From assembly GCA_947495985.1 (NCBI GenBank), contig CANMBD010000005.1, positions 62,001 through 126,000 on the forward strand: DNA of 64,000 nt, read 5' to 3'. Every line of letters starts with the position of its first letter. Position 1 is the stretch's first letter. This DNA comes from an uncultured Sphingomonadaceae bacterium (GTDB lineage Bacteria > Pseudomonadota > Alphaproteobacteria > Sphingomonadales > Sphingomonadaceae). Made by a program: the position numbers and the translations under genes. The notes under the pieces were generated by a model. That model was not told where the DNA came from and made no database searches. It saw only the letters and a list, made by a program, of their open reading frames with translations. Shown one piece after another: positions 26,818-35,867 of the stretch.

Positions 26818-27810
26818 ATGGGCCATGATGTATCAAATATTATTCTGACCGTTGACACGGAGCTTTCTGCTGCCCTGCACCAGCAAGGATTTAGCGCCGC
26901 CGCCAATTTTGACAGCTCGATACTTGGGCGCTGCAATGCGGGCGATTTCGGAATTGTCCATCAAATGAATCGACTTGATGATTATGGTCATAAAGCTGTG
27001 TTCTTCATCGACCCGATGCCTGCGCTGGTTTATGGTGAGCAGATCGTCGCGGATATGGTTGGCCCGGTTGTCGAGCGGGGCCATGAAGTACAGCTGCACA
27101 TACACACGGAATGGCTGGAATGGGCAAAGGATTCGCCGGTGGAAGATCGCTGGGGACGTAATCTAGCAGATTTCGATTTTGAGGATCAGGTACGGTTGTT
27201 GAAATTTGCAACGGGTGTTTTAACAAAAGCCGGCGCGCCGGTGCCCACTGCTTTTCGGGCCGGCAATTTCGGGGCAAATGACGACAGTCTGCGTGCTTTG
27301 CGGGCTGCCGGACTGATCTGGGATACAAGTTTTACGCCTTGCTCCTCCATACGGCATTGCAAGATCAACGTGCCGAAAAACCAGATTGCACCTGTTTTGA
27401 AAAGCGGTGTGGTGGAGTTGCCGGTAGCCGGAATATTGGACGGGCCAAATACGATCAGGCCGGCGCAAATCTGCGCACTCTCAACGGCGGAAATGAAGGC
27501 GGCGATGGTTCATGCCTACATGGAACATCATCCCGTTTTTGTGACTGTAACGCATAGTTTTGAATTGCTGTCCCGCGACCGGTCACGGCCTAACCGTTCA
27601 GTGGCGAAGAGGTTCGATCAAATCGCCGCCTTTATCGCTGCACATAACGGTTTGCAAACATCCGGTTTCAAACAGTTGTCGGCCAGCAAACTGCTAGACC
27701 ATGAACAAAATTTTACCCGGCTTGGCCCCAAGCAATTGCGCAGTGCGATGCGAATGGCAGAGCAGCTATGGGCAACCTGGCGCTATGAGCGCAGCGTGAT
27801 GCCGGTTTAA
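26818..27810 (+). CDS. Polysaccharide deacetylase-like protein
   Basis: A 330-residue carbohydrate esterase-4-like (NodB fold) protein. TVDTE at residues 11-15 provides the motif-1 acidic pair, VQLHIHTEW the metal-binding HxH-like motif, and FRAGNFGANDDSLRALRAAGLIWDTSF a typical motif-3 region. No signal peptide, so it may act in the cytoplasm on a nucleotide- or lipid-linked sugar, or on a different acylated substrate. GTG 26815 directly precedes ATG 26818; GAGGG at 26801-26805 serves either. No glycan genes are next to it. Confidence 0.75.
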   Translation: MGHDVSNIILTVDTELSAALHQQGFSAAANFDSSILGRCNAGDFGIVHQMNRLDDYGHKAVFFIDPMPALVYGEQIVADMVGPVVERGHEVQLHIHTEWLEWAKDSPVEDRWGRNLADFDFEDQVRLLKFATGVLTKAGAPVPTAFRAGNFGANDDSLRALRAAGLIWDTSFTPCSSIRHCKINVPKNQIAPVLKSGVVELPVAGILDGPNTIRPAQICALSTAEMKAAMVHAYMEHHPVFVTVTHSFELLSRDRSRPNRSVAKRFDQIAAFIAAHNGLQTSGFKQLSASKLLDHEQNFTRLGPKQLRSAMRMAEQLWATWRYERSVMPV

Positions 27811-27850
27811 CAGGGACAAGAATGCCTGCAAGTTGGTTGTCGGTCACGTT

Positions 27851-27886
27851 AAAATAAAAACGGCGACGCTTTTCAGCGCCGCCGTT
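27851..27886 (-). terminator. Rho-independent terminator of the Oar-like receptor gene
   Basis: Read on the minus strand: a stem of AACGGCGGCGC with GCGTCGCCGTT (one A-C mismatch), a short loop, then TTTTTATTTTAA. It lies 26 bases beyond the receptor stop. On the plus strand the hairpin could also slow transcripts from the deacetylase gene, but the following T-run is weak. Confidence 0.8.
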
Positions 27887-27911
27887 GTTTAGGTTATTGT
27901 ATGGAAATGCG

Positions 27912-30900
27912 TTAGAACTCGTAACGCACGCCCAGTTGGATACGCCATACGCTGTTCGAGAAACGCAGGGTTTCCTGATCGTCTGGAATCTGGCCGTTAG
28001 GAAGGCTATCAAAGATGTAACGTCCTTGAGCATCAACACCGGATGTTCCGATCAGATTGACCAAGCCATCTTCATCATCACGATTGCGGAATACGTTCCA
28101 GTCGGGGTCTATGAAGTTCAGAACGTTGTCAAAATCAGCGAACAGTTCAATCCTGTCTTCCACACCGAACAAGCGTCCAGGGCCAGGAATTTCCTGACTC
28201 AAGCGAAGATCCATGTCAAAGACCCAATCATTGCGGCAGGTATTGCGGCGAATAGACTGGCCGGGTGTAAAGCTGCAGTTCAACCCTGATATGACATTTA
28301 GTAGGCTGTCTATATCGGCGGCCGTAGCTGTCGAATCAGGCGACAGATTCGGATCGTTTATGCCGGTCGGGATGTACAACAGTGCGTTATTGTCGCCAGA
28401 TGTTGAATCCTGGAAACCGTCACCGCTGAAGGTCAAGCTGTAAGGTCGGCCTGACTGTGCTGAGAAAAACACACCCAATTGCGTTGAGTAATCGTCGAAA
28501 AACTCCTCGCGGAAGTTCGCCGCGACAGTGAACCTATGACGGGTTTCGAAATTTGATGTCGAGATCGCAGGATCCTGGAAGTCGAAAGCTGCCGTATCTT
28601 CAAAGTTACCATTTGCGGTAGCGCCGAAGACATTGCGAGTGTTGTTGGAATCTGTGAACGCGTAACCGAAGCTGACATTTACATTACCATTATCGGTGAA
28701 CACGCCGCTTTCAAAACGCTTCGCCAAGGCAATCGAGAAGACGTGACTGTCATAGGAAGGCCCGTTGGTCAGTTGGTTGAAATCGTCAAGGCCAACTCGG
28801 CGACCGGTGACATTGTTAACGAAACAGTCGTCCGTAACGCCTGTATAGGTTGGCGGTGTTCCGCCGGTTCCGACCAATTGCGCATTACAATCCGGGTTTA
28901 AGGGATCAATGGCTGCAATAATCGGGCGACCATCAATGGCGAAGCCATTCAGACCCTCGCTTGGGTTGGGAATTTGTACCAAGTCGTTGATGTTGATCGG
29001 GTTGATAAACCGCGAATAGATGTAATCAAGCTTGAGGTTCCAGTTTGAAAAGAAGCCGTCCTGGGCTCCGATCGTGGTGTCGATACCAAGATTGGCGCGG
29101 AGCACCGTCGGAACCTTAAAATTCGGATCGGTGGATTTGACATCGGCTCGACCGGCATCGGCATTGTTGATAGCGTCTTGCAATGCGCATTGCGGGAAGC
29201 CAGTAAACTGGCCACCAGTTACAACGCTGATGTTGCCATTGGCATCACGAATGCCGTCACATGATGAGTCAAATGTATCACCGTTTGCCGATGCAAAACC
29301 ATCGTTCGAGAAAGCGTTTGAGAAGAACACCACGGGATCACCACCAGAGAACATTCCAACGCCTGCCGTTAACTTAGTATTGCTAAGGAAACCTTCGTTG
29401 AAGAAATCATAGGCTGCCGAGAAGCGTGGCAAGATGACCGGGTCCAGCTTGCTGAAAGGGATGGCATTGGAAAAACCGAACCGCTCAAGGAACGATGAAT
29501 TGGCGCGCGGTGTACCATCACCGTCATAAATCTGGACACGCACACCACCTGTCAGACTTAACTGGTCCGTCGCCTGCCACTGATCCTGAGCGTAGAACGA
29601 GTAAATCTGACGGCTGAACGTGGCGCTTGCATCATTGATATCGCCGGTCCGGGAAGCGGCGATAGTTCCACCACCGAGAAATTCCCGATCACCGTCGTCG
29701 TTCAGGAAACCAACAACAAGATCATCGGCGCTGCCAAAAACGCTTGAGAAGCCGCCAGCGCCACCATTGGCAACAAGGCCATTTTGAAAGTCCGTCAGGT
29801 TGCGGAAAAACAATGTGCCCGTCGCGTTGATTGCGAACAGGTTGAAGACCTCCAGATCGTTGATTTCTGCGCCGAGTTTGATTTTATGATCATCGGCGTC
29901 GATATTCATCACGAACCGGGCCTGGTCGATCTTGGTATCGAGTTGGTTTGCGGAACGGAAAACTCCGGGACCCGTCGAAAGAATGCCATTCTCGGTTGGA
30001 CCTTGCACACCAACAGCTAGTCGGACGATCGGAGGATCGTCTTGAGCCTCGCCGCCACCAACTGGCCCTTGTTTGTCCCCAACTTCTGCGCGGGAAAGCC
30101 GAAGCTCTGTCGAAATCCGGTCCGTCCAGTCGGAATAGAGGCGAACCGAATAATAATCCGAAACTGTGCCTTCATCTTCAAAGCTGTTCAGGCCGGTAAG
30201 GTTGTTGGTACCGGTATCTGACTCAACATTGGTTTCTTCCAGGCGCTGATAGGTCGCTTCAAGACGATGGTTATCGGTGATGTAGGCATCCAGTCGGCCG
30301 AAATAGCGTACGCTGGTTTCTGGCAGGTTCTGCGGATAGCCACCAACATCCTGACCATATACTGTGTTCGCGATATTGGCGAACTGGTCAAACTGGGCCT
30401 GGGTGACGAAATCGGCTTCATTGGGGAAGCCGGCGCCTGCAGGGCCAAATTCATTGGCGTTTCCGAGGTCGGTTTCTTCATATCCTGCGAAGAAGAAGAG
30501 ACGATCGGGAATGATCGGGCCGGACAGAGTCGCACCCCAGCGTTTCTCGGAAAACGGCGCAACGACTGATCCCGAGCCGCCGGCTTCATCGCCGCGCAAA
30601 TCTTCATTAGTGAAAGTATAGAAAGCAGAACCGTGGAACTGGTTTTCACCCGACTTGGTGACAACGTTGATCGCACAGCCGGTAAAGTCGGAATATTCCA
30701 CATCGAATGGTGCAAATTCGACAGAGGTCTGACGAATAGCATCGAATGGAATTGGGAAGGTATTGCGTGATGCGGATGGCGTGCCGTTCAGACCAAACAC
30801 ATCCGACTGTACGATGCCGTCTACGGTAAATGTGTTAGAACGGTCATTGCCGCCAAGACAGCTGATCCGATCGACTTCGTTGTTCCGGTCAAGGCTGACG

Positions 30901-31397
30901 CGAGGATCGATCCGGATGATGTCGCTGACGTTGCGCGTAATTGATGGAAAGCCTTCCAGAGTCTCCAAGTCAAATGACTGGCTGGGACCGACGGCCAGCT
31001 GGACTGCCTGGACGCGAGATCCGGTAACCACGATCACTTCTTCAGAAGCACTGGTGGTCAGTTCAAATGTAAGGCGAAGGTTGCCGCTAACGGTCAGAGA
31101 CTGGTTCTCCACAGTTTGACCTTCGAAACCGGATGCGGTTGCTGTGATTGTGTAAGGACCGCCAGCCACCAGACCCTGAGCGCTGAAATTGCCAGATCCA
31201 CCGGCTGACAGAGTCCGGGATGACCCAGTCCGGGTATCGGTGATGACTACGGTCGCGCCTGCCAAGGGATTACCGTTTTCATCTCTGACCTGGCCTTCAA
31301 CGCCGGATGTAATCTGCTGTGCGGCGGCTGGTGTGGCTAGCAGGCCTGCTGTGGAAAGGCTGACAACGCTGGCTGCCAAAAGATATTTCATTTTCAT
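27912..31397 (-). CDS. TonB-dependent receptor, Oar-like with carboxypeptidase-regulatory domain
   Basis: A 1161-residue outer-membrane receptor. Signal peptide at residues 1-27 (LLAASVVSLSTAGLLATPAAAQ), then a carboxypeptidase-regulatory-like beta-sandwich (about 30-105: VEGQVRDENGNPLAGATVVITD), a plug domain (VIVVTGSRVQAV as TonB-box-like segment, then DIIRIDPRVSLDR), and a long barrel ending in F (WRIQLGVRYEF). Layout matches the OmpA-related Oar group rather than classical siderophore receptors. ATG 31397 follows GGGGAAATCAAAC. Stands alone with its own terminator; the substrate is unknown. Confidence 0.88.
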   Translation of the reverse strand: MKMKYLLAASVVSLSTAGLLATPAAAQQITSGVEGQVRDENGNPLAGATVVITDTRTGSSRTLSAGGSGNFSAQGLVAGGPYTITATASGFEGQTVENQSLTVSGNLRLTFELTTSASEEVIVVTGSRVQAVQLAVGPSQSFDLETLEGFPSITRNVSDIIRIDPRVSLDRNNEVDRISCLGGNDRSNTFTVDGIVQSDVFGLNGTPSASRNTFPIPFDAIRQTSVEFAPFDVEYSDFTGCAINVVTKSGENQFHGSAFYTFTNEDLRGDEAGGSGSVVAPFSEKRWGATLSGPIIPDRLFFFAGYEETDLGNANEFGPAGAGFPNEADFVTQAQFDQFANIANTVYGQDVGGYPQNLPETSVRYFGRLDAYITDNHRLEATYQRLEETNVESDTGTNNLTGLNSFEDEGTVSDYYSVRLYSDWTDRISTELRLSRAEVGDKQGPVGGGEAQDDPPIVRLAVGVQGPTENGILSTGPGVFRSANQLDTKIDQARFVMNIDADDHKIKLGAEINDLEVFNLFAINATGTLFFRNLTDFQNGLVANGGAGGFSSVFGSADDLVVGFLNDDGDREFLGGGTIAASRTGDINDASATFSRQIYSFYAQDQWQATDQLSLTGGVRVQIYDGDGTPRANSSFLERFGFSNAIPFSKLDPVILPRFSAAYDFFNEGFLSNTKLTAGVGMFSGGDPVVFFSNAFSNDGFASANGDTFDSSCDGIRDANGNISVVTGGQFTGFPQCALQDAINNADAGRADVKSTDPNFKVPTVLRANLGIDTTIGAQDGFFSNWNLKLDYIYSRFINPININDLVQIPNPSEGLNGFAIDGRPIIAAIDPLNPDCNAQLVGTGGTPPTYTGVTDDCFVNNVTGRRVGLDDFNQLTNGPSYDSHVFSIALAKRFESGVFTDNGNVNVSFGYAFTDSNNTRNVFGATANGNFEDTAAFDFQDPAISTSNFETRHRFTVAANFREEFFDDYSTQLGVFFSAQSGRPYSLTFSGDGFQDSTSGDNNALLYIPTGINDPNLSPDSTATAADIDSLLNVISGLNCSFTPGQSIRRNTCRNDWVFDMDLRLSQEIPGPGRLFGVEDRIELFADFDNVLNFIDPDWNVFRNRDDEDGLVNLIGTSGVDAQGRYIFDSLPNGQIPDDQETLRFSNSVWRIQLGVRYEF

Positions 31398-31625
31398 GTT
31401 TGATTTCCCCGTACTGGTCTTCGCGATGATAAACATCTGTTGAAGACGCCGAAGGCAATCTTCTCGGATGTCGCTGGAAGCTCCCTAGAGGCCTAAAATG
31501 ACAGTTTTGTCACAACCGCAACCAATTAATTTTGCATTGCAGCAATTTATTTTTATCCACAATTTATCAAGAGGTTGGAATCTTGGCGTGCAGAGCAGAC
31601 AGGATCAGCTGCGCTTTGATTTATC

Positions 31626-32246
31626 TTATTGAATTATATCAGTTATTGATTTTACAATTGCCGAAAAACCACTGGTAACAGCCGTTTTCGACTGTTGCGA
31701 ATTTATCACGATGTCTGCATGGGTCTGTGATGGCTCGACAAATTTGTCATGCATCGGATCGACTTGATTGGCGAATGCTTCGCGCACCGAGTCGGCGGTC
31801 CGGCCACGTTCCCGGACGTCCCGTTCGAGCCGCCGTTCAAATCGAATGGCGCTATCACAGCGCACGAATACCGACAGATCGAATAATTCCCGCAATGGCG
31901 CGTGGTGTAATATTAATATTCCGTCGACCAATATGATCGGGCGCGGTTCGGTTAGCTGTGTTTCCAATTTAGGCATGTGGGTTGGAAAATCGTAAAGCGG
32001 GCGCTGGATAGATGCTCCCTGTTTGAGCAGGCTTAATTGCGCGCACATCTTGTCAAAATCCACGGCATCGGGATGATCGAAATTCGGACCGCCTTTCCCT
32101 TCCGGTGCATCGCCATAACCGAAGAAATAGTCATCTTGCGGCAGGATCACACATTGCTCTGACCCCAATGCTTCATAAATATGTGCGGCGAGAGTTGATT
32201 TACCCGAACAACTGCCCCCGCTAATCCCGACAACCTTCGGGGTCAT
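31626..32246 (-). CDS. Uridine kinase-like P-loop kinase
   Basis: A 206-residue phosphoribulokinase/uridine kinase family protein. P-loop GGSCSGKS at residues 10-17, LPQDDYFFG as the nucleoside-site motif and the DFPTH / LVDGILILHH segments that match uridine kinases. Likely phosphorylates a nucleoside. It overlaps the oxygenase gene by ATGA and is the last gene of a leftward cluster with a nucleoside transporter, which supports a salvage role. The true nucleoside is not known. Confidence 0.83.
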   Translation of the reverse strand: MTPKVVGISGGSCSGKSTLAAHIYEALGSEQCVILPQDDYFFGYGDAPEGKGGPNFDHPDAVDFDKMCAQLSLLKQGASIQRPLYDFPTHMPKLETQLTEPRPIILVDGILILHHAPLRELFDLSVFVRCDSAIRFERRLERDVRERGRTADSVREAFANQVDPMHDKFVEPSQTHADIVINSQQSKTAVTSGFSAIVKSITDIIQ

Positions 32247-33187
32247 GCCAATCCTATTTCGCGCAGGCGTTCCATCAGATAGTCATGCGCCGTAATCGGT
32301 TCGGGATAGAGATCAGGGTGCTCATCATCCACGCATTGCGGCAAGGTTTCGATCAGATAGTCTGGTCGGAAATGCAGGAAGAAGGGCATGGAATAGCGTG
32401 AATGTCCACGCCTTTCCGGTGAAGGATTGACGACCCGGTGCGTCGTCGAGGGCAACCGGTTGTTGGTAAGCCTTTGCAGCATATCACCAATATTAACCGC
32501 AAGCTCGCCTGGCTTCGGGGTTACCGGGCGCCAATTGCCTTGCTTGTCGAGTAGCTCAAGCCCGGCTTCTTCTGCGCCGATGAGCAAGGTGATCGTATTG
32601 ATATCCTCATGCGCAGCGGCGCGTACTGCCGGGGAGTCTGCCGGTACAGGCGGATAGTGAATCAGACGCAAGATACTGTTACCGTCGCGCACGGTGTCGT
32701 CGAAAAAATCGGGGTCCAAATTCAGAAAGCGCGCAATCCCCTCCAATATTCGTTGCCCGGCCCGGTCAAAGGCGGCGAAGAGATCCAGATAGCAATCGCG
32801 AAAGCCATCCACTTCGTCAGGCCAGATATTCGGGCTCATGTAGGATACAAATTCATGGCCTCCCGGCAGTTGCCGGCCAATATGCCAGAATTCCTTGAGG
32901 TCATGGATGTCCGAATCCTTTGCAGCCTCTGTTCCGAAGGGCGTGTAGCCGCGTGCGCCGCCACCGCCTTCCACATAATATTTCCGCTTCACATCATTCG
33001 GTAGCGCAAAAAAAGCGCGGGACATTTGTTCAGCCTTTGCGATCAACTCATCCGGGATGCCGTGATCAGCAATGACCGCAAAACCCCAATCGGAAAAGGA
33101 ATTGCCGATGCGCGCGGCAAAGGCCTCCTTGTCCTGATCAGCCAAGGTTAGTGAAATAGATGATAAAGTATCGTGGGTTTCGGACAT
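32243..33187 (-). CDS. 2-oxoglutarate/Fe(II) oxygenase, isopenicillin N synthase family
   Basis: A 314-residue non-heme iron oxygenase. Iron ligands H193-x-D195 (AAHEDINTI) and H250 (STTHRV); 2-oxoglutarate-binding R264-x-S266 in HSRYS. The N-terminal DIOX_N-like domain covers residues of about 10-120. In fungi, members of this superfamily include thymine 7-hydroxylase; its position between a nucleoside transporter and a uridine-kinase-like gene makes a nucleobase or nucleoside substrate a reasonable guess, not a proven one. Confidence 0.87.
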   Translation of the reverse strand: MSETHDTLSSISLTLADQDKEAFAARIGNSFSDWGFAVIADHGIPDELIAKAEQMSRAFFALPNDVKRKYYVEGGGGARGYTPFGTEAAKDSDIHDLKEFWHIGRQLPGGHEFVSYMSPNIWPDEVDGFRDCYLDLFAAFDRAGQRILEGIARFLNLDPDFFDDTVRDGNSILRLIHYPPVPADSPAVRAAAHEDINTITLLIGAEEAGLELLDKQGNWRPVTPKPGELAVNIGDMLQRLTNNRLPSTTHRVVNPSPERRGHSRYSMPFFLHFRPDYLIETLPQCVDDEHPDLYPEPITAHDYLMERLREIGLA

Positions 33188-33230
33188 GACTCTATGATGC
33201 TCTGCTAATCGGGTTTGTCAATCTATCGGG

Positions 33231-34466
33231 TCAGCCGAGGCTTAACAACAGACCGGCCAAAGCCGCGCTCATCAGGTTGGCCAGCGATCCGGCCGCCAGT
33301 GCTCTCAGGCCAAGGCGTGCGATTACCGGGCGTTGATTAGGGGCCAATCCGCCAGTCACCGCCAGCTGGATAGCAATCGACAGGAAGTTGGCAAAGCCGC
33401 ACAGGGCGAATGTCACGATTGCTACTGTCGTCGGGGACAGGGTATCAGCCATGCCGCCGAGATCGCTGAATGCAACAAACTCGTTCAGGACAACCTTGGT
33501 CCCAAAAAGTCCGCCGGCTGCAAAAGCCTCTTCCCATGGCACGCCGAGTAGAAACATGATTGGACCGAATACGTAGCCAATGATTTGCTGGAAGCTCAGG
33601 CCCGGCTGGCCAAACCAGCCGCCAATGCCCCCCAATATGCCATTGGCCAAAGCGACCAGAGCAACAAAAGCCAGCACCATGGCACCCACTGCAACGGCAA
33701 TTTTTACACCGGTTTGTGCACCCATGGACGCGGCCATGATGATATTCGCGGGCTTTTCTTCTTCATAGTCAACGGCGACGACCAGTTCTTCCGGTGCCTC
33801 AGCATCGGGATCATCCGGCATGATAATCTTCGCCATCATAATGCCGCCCGGCGCCGACATGAAAGCGGCGGCGAGCAGATAGTCAATGCGGATTCCCATG
33901 GACGCATAGGCAGCCAATATCGTTCCCGCCACACCGGCCATCCCGACGCTCATGACGGTAAAAAGCTGAGATTCCGTGAGCTTCGCCAGATACGGCCTGA
34001 TAACAAGCGGGGATTCGGACTGGCCAACGAAGATATTCGCTGCGGCGCAGAGAGATTCGACTTTCGATATGCCGGTAACTTTCTGGATACCGCCGCCGAC
34101 CCATTTGATGATAAACTGCATCACGCCAAGATAATAGAGAATGGATATTAATGCGGAGAAGAAGATGATCACCGGCAGCGCGGCTATGGCAAAGCTGTTG
34201 CCGCCCATTTCTGGTGTCGCGAGCGGGCCAAATATGAAATTTGTGCCATCCGCTGCATAGCTGAGCAGGTTGGATACACCCGTAGACATCGCTTCGATGA
34301 CGTTTTTACCGGCAGGCACATAAAGCACGAGGACAGCGATTCCGGCCTGCAATGCGAATGCCGCGGCGACAACACGAAGGCGGATATTGCGCCGTCCGGT
34401 TGAAAGAGCGACGGCGAGCGAAATGATCACAGCCATGCCAGCCATGCTTGTCAAAATAGCGGTCAT
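33231..34466 (-). CDS. Concentrative nucleoside transporter (CNT/NupC family)
   Basis: A 411-residue inner-membrane ion-coupled nucleoside importer. Family segments visible: FIFGPLATPEMGGNSFAIAALPVIIFFSALISILYYLG at residues of about 58-95, the GQSESPLVIRPYLAKLTESQLF region, and KVVLNEFVAF near the C-terminus; these hold the nucleoside and sodium/proton sites. It lies upstream of the oxygenase and kinase genes, with a 43-base gap, probably in one leftward operon. Specificity cannot be told from sequence. Confidence 0.92.
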   Translation of the reverse strand: MTAILTSMAGMAVIISLAVALSTGRRNIRLRVVAAAFALQAGIAVLVLYVPAGKNVIEAMSTGVSNLLSYAADGTNFIFGPLATPEMGGNSFAIAALPVIIFFSALISILYYLGVMQFIIKWVGGGIQKVTGISKVESLCAAANIFVGQSESPLVIRPYLAKLTESQLFTVMSVGMAGVAGTILAAYASMGIRIDYLLAAAFMSAPGGIMMAKIIMPDDPDAEAPEELVVAVDYEEEKPANIIMAASMGAQTGVKIAVAVGAMVLAFVALVALANGILGGIGGWFGQPGLSFQQIIGYVFGPIMFLLGVPWEEAFAAGGLFGTKVVLNEFVAFSDLGGMADTLSPTTVAIVTFALCGFANFLSIAIQLAVTGGLAPNQRPVIARLGLRALAAGSLANLMSAALAGLLLSLG

Positions 34467-34489
34467 TTAGCGATCCATTCCCATCAGTC

Positions 34490-35059
34490 TTACCACGTTA
34501 CTTCCCCCTGCGATCCGGTGTACGCCGATGTCAATTGATCCAATATGTCACCGATATCGTCACTCAAGATAAGCTGCTCGCGCCGGGCGGAAGACATGAA
34601 GCCATGCCCCGCGACATTGTCCAGAAAGGTAGTGAGCGAATCCCAATAGCCGTTGACATTCAATAGCCCAATGGGTTTGCCGTGATAGCCAAGTGCTTTC
34701 CACGTCCATGCTTCAAATAGCTCGTCCAGTGTGCCTATGCCGCCCGGTATGGCCACAAAACCATCGGTGAGCTCGGTCATTTTCGCTTTGCGTTCATGCA
34801 TGGAAGTGACGACATGAAGTTCGGTAAGGCCGGTATGGGCGACCTCATGGTCTTTCAGCATTTCGGGTATGACACCATAGACCTTGCCTCCGCCCGCCAG
34901 GACAGAATCGGCGATGATCCCCATCAAGCCCAGGCGTCCGCCGCCAAAGACCAGGTCGATTCCGCGTTCGGCCATCACTTGACCCAATTTTTTTGCTGTC
35001 TGGGCGAAAGCAGGGTCACCCCCGGCGCTTGCACCGCAATAAACCGCCAATCTTTGCAC
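34490..35059 (-). CDS. LOG family nucleoside 5'-monophosphate phosphoribohydrolase
   Basis: TIGR00730-type Rossmann protein of 189 residues. Members hydrolyse cytokinin nucleotides or AMP to free base and ribose 5-phosphate. Signature residues: GGGRLGLMG at 39-47, the MHERK arginine at 90 and PGGIGTLDE at 105-113. Start is GTG 35059 with AAAGGGGAATT upstream, matching the family N-terminus (VQRLAVYCGAS); longer frames add nothing. Lies 24 bases upstream of the CNT gene. Confidence 0.88.
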   Translation of the reverse strand: MQRLAVYCGASAGGDPAFAQTAKKLGQVMAERGIDLVFGGGRLGLMGIIADSVLAGGGKVYGVIPEMLKDHEVAHTGLTELHVVTSMHERKAKMTELTDGFVAIPGGIGTLDELFEAWTWKALGYHGKPIGLLNVNGYWDSLTTFLDNVAGHGFMSSARREQLILSDDIGDILDQLTSAYTGSQGEVTW

Positions 35060-35225
35060 AAATTCCCCTTTGGACCGACCAATATCCCCGCAAATGCCTC
35101 TGACTGTACCATCGCACAGGCACTTCCGATTCCTCCCTAGAGGAAATTGGCCGAGAGTCACGATTCCTTTTTCTAGTCGACTTTTGGTGCTTTTTTTTCA
35201 ATCCGGACCGCGCTAGGCAAAGAAG

Positions 35226-35867
35226 ATGACAGCGATTTCAGAAACAAAGCACATCCCTCGGGGCCTTTTCGTTATTTGCGTTTTATATGGCGGCATGGCG
35301 AGTTTGGCGGGGATTTTGGGTAACAAGCTGGTGGCGCTTGGACCATTGGCGGTGGAAGCAGGCATATTCGCATTCATTCTGCTGGTGGTATTGGCAGGAG
35401 CAGTGGCCGAGGTTTATGGCCGGGCCACGGGTAATCGAATAGTGGTTTTTGGATTCGTTCCGATCATCGTGTCGATGATATTGATCCAACTGGTTTTGGC
35501 CTTGCCCCCCGCATCATTCTGGGAAGAAGAAAAGCGCGTTGCCTTTGACATTATACTCAACCAGTCGACCAGGCTGATGTTCGCGGGGATCATTGCCTAT
35601 GGGACATCCCAGCTTCTCAATGTTTTCATTATCACAAGGCTGAGAGGGGAAAGCGGCAAGCTGCTGTGGCTCCGAAGTATGATTGCAGGTGTCGTGAGTC
35701 AGGCCGTTGATACGGTGATTTTCATCTCGGTCGCCTTTTACGGCGTTGCGCCATTGATGAAAATCATGCCGGGTCAGCTGTTGGCGAAAGTCATATTGTC
35801 CGCCGTCTTAGTGCCGCCGCTAGTCTACGGAATCGTGCGGATGGCCAAGCGACTTGACGCGGAGTGA
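35226..35867 (+). CDS. Queuosine precursor transporter-like protein (YhhQ/VUT family)
   Basis: A 213-residue membrane protein with about six hydrophobic helices. The conserved GNKLVALGPLAVEAGIFAFIL and LAGAVAEVYGR (helix 2-3 region) and the ...SMIAGVVSQAVDTVIFISVAF segment match the VUT/YhhQ family, which imports preQ0/preQ1 or related compounds for tRNA modification. No preQ1 riboswitch was seen in the 165-base leader. Followed by a GTGA overlap with the next gene. Confidence 0.83.
   Translation: MTAISETKHIPRGLFVICVLYGGMASLAGILGNKLVALGPLAVEAGIFAFILLVVLAGAVAEVYGRATGNRIVVFGFVPIIVSMILIQLVLALPPASFWEEEKRVAFDIILNQSTRLMFAGIIAYGTSQLLNVFIITRLRGESGKLLWLRSMIAGVVSQAVDTVIFISVAFYGVAPLMKIMPGQLLAKVILSAVLVPPLVYGIVRMAKRLDAE

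Noticed and set aside
35162..35225. preQ1 riboswitch before the YhhQ-like gene
   Set aside because: No preQ1 aptamer pattern is visible; the leader is mainly T-rich sequence.
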